The notes below the pieces were generated by a model that saw only the letters and a program-made list of their open reading frames with translations, did no database searches and was not told the origin of the DNA. A stretch of 34,990 nucleotides of DNA from Porphyromonadaceae bacterium UBA7141 (GTDB lineage: Bacteria; Bacteroidota; Bacteroidia; Bacteroidales; Muribaculaceae): contig DKWX01000038.1 of the NCBI GenBank assembly GCA_002491945.1, positions 1,978 to 36,967 on the forward strand, given 5' to 3'. Below, in pieces: positions 32,681 through 34,990 of this stretch (its first letter is position 1; each line of letters opens with the position of its first letter). Both the position numbers and the translations under genes were made by a program.

Positions 32681-34717
32681 ATGAAAGATTTCAAGCGCAC
32701 GCTTATCACTTCCGCCCTGCCCTACGCCAACGGGCCGGTGCACATCGGCCACCTGGCCGGCGTCTACGTCCCGGCGGATATATATGCACGCTATCTCCGC
32801 ATGAAGGGTGAGGAGGTGCTGTTTGTAGGAGGAAGCGACGAACATGGTGTCCCCATCACCATCAAGGCAAAGAAAGAAGGGGTCACGCCGCAGGATATCG
32901 TCGACCGATACCACAACATCATTAAAGATTCGTTTGCCGATCTCGGCATCTCTTTCGATGTCTATGGCCGCACCACTTCCGAGACACACCGCCGCACGGC
33001 GTCCGATTTCTTCCGCCGCCTCTACGAGAAGGGAGAGTTTATCGAAAAGACTTCCGAACAACTCTATGACGAGCAAGCCGGACAGTTCCTCGCCGACCGA
33101 TACGTCACCGGCACTTGCCCGCACTGTGGCAACGAACACGCCTACGGCGACCAGTGCGAACAGTGCGGCACATCGCTCAACGCCACCGATCTCATCAATC
33201 CTCGCTCTGCCATCACCGGCAATACTCCGGTGCTGCGCGAAACCAGCCACTGGTATCTCCCCCTCGATAAGTGGGAGCCTCGTCTGCGTCAGTGGATACT
33301 CGAAGAGCATAAGGAGTGGAAGAGCAACGTCTACGGACAGTGCAAGTCATGGCTCGACATGGGACTTCAGCCGCGCGCCGTGAGCCGTGACCTCGACTGG
33401 GGTATCCCCGTGCCTGTCGATGGGGCCGACGGCAAGGTGCTCTACGTATGGTTTGACGCCCCGATCGGCTACATCTCGAATACCATCGACTGTGTCGGCG
33501 ATGACTGGAAACGCTGGTGGAAAGACCCTTCTACACGTATGCTGCATTTTATCGGCAAGGACAACATCGTGTTCCACTGCATCGTATTCCCCGCCATGCT
33601 TATGGCCGACGGCTCCTACAATCTTCCTGACAATGTGCCTGCAAATGAGTTCCTCAACCTTGAGGACGACAAGATTTCCACCTCTCGCAATTATGCCGTG
33701 TGGCTTCATGAATATCTTCAGGAACTCCCCGGACGTCAGGATGAACTGCGATATGTGCTCACCGCCAACGCTCCGGAGACGAAGGACAACAATTTCACCT
33801 GGCAGGATTACCAGGCCCGCGTAAATTCGGAACTGGTGGCAATATTCGGCAATTTTGTCAACCGCACTGTAGTGCTTATGCACAAGTACTATAACGGTGC
33901 CGTCCCCTCCAGAGGAGAACTCCTCGACATCGACCGCATGATGATGGCCGAGGTGCAGGAGAGTGTGAAACGACTGGGAGAAAATCTGGATAATTTCAAG
34001 TTCCGCGAGGGGCTGAAGGAAGCTATGAATGTGGCACGCATCGGCAACAAATATCTGGCCGATTGCGAACCATGGAAACTCATCAAAACCGATGTGGAGC
34101 GTGTGAAGACCATCATGAACCTTGGCGCGCAAATCTGCGCCAATCTGGCCGTGGTGTTCGAACCGTTCACCCCCTTCTCTGCAGCGCGGCTTGCCGAGAC
34201 TTTCCATATGCCGCAACTTCGATGGGACATGGCCGGCCGCTTCGATCTTATCGCCGATGGCCTTGTCACCGAGAAGGCGCCGCTGCTATTCGAAAAAGTG
34301 GAAGACAGCGTGGTGGAGGCCCAGGTAGAGAAACTCCGCAAGACGGTGGAGCAGAACCTGCTCGACGCATGGCAGCCCGAAGTCGTGAAGAGCGCTGTGA
34401 GCTACGACGATTTCGCCCGTATGGATATACGCGTGGGGCGCGTCATGGAATGTTGCAAGGTGCCTAAATCGAAGAAACTGCTGGAGTTCCGCATCGACGA
34501 TGGAATGGGTGGCCGCACCATCCTCAGCGGGATAGCCGCATCCTACGAACCCGAAGACCTCATCGGCAAGGAAATCTGCTTTATCGCGAATTTCCCTCCG
34601 CGCAAGATGATGGGACGCGAGTCGAACGGCATGATTCTGTCGGCCGTCAATCCCGACGGAACGCTGACCGTAATCGGCCCGCAAGGTGAAGTGAAGCCGG
34701 GCTCCACTGTGGGATGA
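32681..34717 (+). CDS. metG: Methionyl-tRNA synthetase with C-terminal tRNA-binding domain
   Basis: The start at ATG 32681 gives 678 residues and a typical MetRS N-terminus (MKDFKRTLITSALPYANGP); the frame is open to 32582, but that extension has no family match and overlaps the promoter/leader. It charges tRNA-Met, including the initiator. HIGH is at 21-24, a CPHCG and CEQCG zinc knuckle lies near residues 144-165, and the KMSKS equivalent is DKISTSRN. After the anticodon-binding domain (to about 545) comes a Trbp111-like tRNA-binding domain (FARMDIRVGRVMECCKVPKS, then NFPPRKMMGRESNGMILSAV). A hairpin terminator and tRNA-Pro follow. Confidence 0.97.
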   Translation: MKDFKRTLITSALPYANGPVHIGHLAGVYVPADIYARYLRMKGEEVLFVGGSDEHGVPITIKAKKEGVTPQDIVDRYHNIIKDSFADLGISFDVYGRTTSETHRRTASDFFRRLYEKGEFIEKTSEQLYDEQAGQFLADRYVTGTCPHCGNEHAYGDQCEQCGTSLNATDLINPRSAITGNTPVLRETSHWYLPLDKWEPRLRQWILEEHKEWKSNVYGQCKSWLDMGLQPRAVSRDLDWGIPVPVDGADGKVLYVWFDAPIGYISNTIDCVGDDWKRWWKDPSTRMLHFIGKDNIVFHCIVFPAMLMADGSYNLPDNVPANEFLNLEDDKISTSRNYAVWLHEYLQELPGRQDELRYVLTANAPETKDNNFTWQDYQARVNSELVAIFGNFVNRTVVLMHKYYNGAVPSRGELLDIDRMMMAEVQESVKRLGENLDNFKFREGLKEAMNVARIGNKYLADCEPWKLIKTDVERVKTIMNLGAQICANLAVVFEPFTPFSAARLAETFHMPQLRWDMAGRFDLIADGLVTEKAPLLFEKVEDSVVEAQVEKLRKTVEQNLLDAWQPEVVKSAVSYDDFARMDIRVGRVMECCKVPKSKKLLEFRIDDGMGGRTILSGIAASYEPEDLIGKEICFIANFPPRKMMGRESNGMILSAVNPDGTLTVIGPQGEVKPGSTVG

Positions 34718-34747
34718 TTCCTACATGTTATTCTTCCGACAGTTTTT

Positions 34748-34777
34748 GTGGGAAGGGGTCGCGCGACCCCTTCCCAC
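34748..34777 (+). terminator. Terminator after metG
   Basis: A 30-bp perfect palindrome: GTGGGAAGGGGTCGC followed directly by its reverse complement, then TTT. It lies 30 nt past the metG stop. Confidence 0.75.
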
Positions 34778-34851
34778 TTTCACAAATAAGGTGGGTGAAA
34801 GGTGGGGGCCTCAGAAAATTTGAGTGGAAAGTAAAAAAAATGACCGGAAAA

Positions 34852-34883
34852 TTTGGTGGTTTCAAAAAAAGGCATTAACTTTG
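34852..34883 (+). promoter_or_regulatory. Promoter for tRNA-Pro
   Basis: TTTG at 34852-34855, 20 nt, then TAACTTTG at 34876-34883, a full consensus match. The tRNA begins 48 nt later. Confidence 0.82.
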
Positions 34884-34930
34884 TACTCGCTTTGAGAAGG
34901 CAACTAATTAAAGCAAAAACATAATTAAAT

Positions 34931-34990
34931 CGGGGTGTAGCTCAGTAGGTTTAGAGTACGCGTCTGGGGGGCGTGAGGTCGCAAGTTCGA
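34931..34990 (+). tRNA. tRNA-Pro (anticodon GGG), 3' end cut by window edge
   Basis: Acceptor 5' strand CGGGGTG, D stem GCTC/GAGT, anticodon stem CGCGT/GCGTG, and loop CTGGGGG with anticodon GGG at 34966-34968. The T-arm start GCAAG-TTCGA is reached at the window edge. The first base C is typical of tRNA-Pro. The T-stem 3' strand and acceptor 3' strand are outside the window. Confidence 0.93.

Overview
The window reads as chromosomal DNA of a Bacteroidales bacterium, tentatively of the Muribaculaceae. This rests on perfect or near-perfect Bacteroidetes promoters (TTTG, 19-20 nt, TAnnTTTG), the general lack of Shine-Dalgarno sequences, many lipoproteins, a gingipain-family protease, type IX secretion (T9SS)-like C-terminal tags, a BspA-type leucine-rich repeat protein, AsmA and TonB-related proteins, and a GH32 fructan hydrolase. 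The genus is inference. There is no rRNA, CRISPR array or recognisable transposase. One tRNA, a proline tRNA, is cut by the right edge.

Layout. 1-1819: 3' part of an outer-membrane beta-barrel/plug protein. 2038-4412: a glutaminyl-cyclase-like M28 lipoprotein, then tyrS. 4711-6207: a stand-alone GH32 enzyme with an unusual catalytic motif. 6566-7252: a Cys-rich LTxxQ periplasmic protein. 7397-7693: a small unknown minus-strand gene. 7878-10319: a run of three FKBP-type proteins, one of them a degenerate paralogue, plus a tiny lipoprotein, closed by a terminator. 10734-11048: a small unknown gene with an almost leaderless start. 11535-14694: an AT-rich secreted C25 (gingipain-like) protease and a secreted partner, behind a duplicated 110-bp promoter/leader. 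15048-16356: an MqsR-like toxin and an HTH-Panacea (SocA-like) antitoxin. 16929-18983: a second outer-membrane beta-barrel protein. 19010-23888 (minus): DUF5715-like lipoprotein, secreted TonB C-terminal domain protein and a large AsmA-family protein. 23991-25758: HAD phosphatase and aroB. 25788-27277 (minus): BspA-like LRR protein and a membrane protein. 27621-27840 (minus): a short transcript with a terminator. 27898-30228 (minus): a T9SS-type surface protein and mannose-1-phosphate guanylyltransferase. 30469-32256 (minus): Na/phosphate cotransporter. 32681-34717: metG, then a terminator and tRNA-Pro(GGG).

The most unusual structure is a family of seven non-coding palindromic intergenic elements (about 71-186 bp). 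Full-length copies have 21-bp perfect terminal inverted repeats that begin and end with TA. Short copies look like internal-deletion derivatives. Two direct copies bracket the toxin-antitoxin module, two inverted copies bracket the Cys-rich LTxxQ gene, and two more direct copies bracket the surface-protein/manC segment. Each intact end contains TAAATTTG, a perfect Bacteroidetes -7 promoter box pointing outward. At the toxin gene the last base of the element is the A of the likely start codon, and a separate good promoter lies just outside the far end. The elements may therefore act both as non-autonomous mobile elements (MITE-like) and as portable promoter or 5'-UTR modules. This is a hypothesis from sequence alone.
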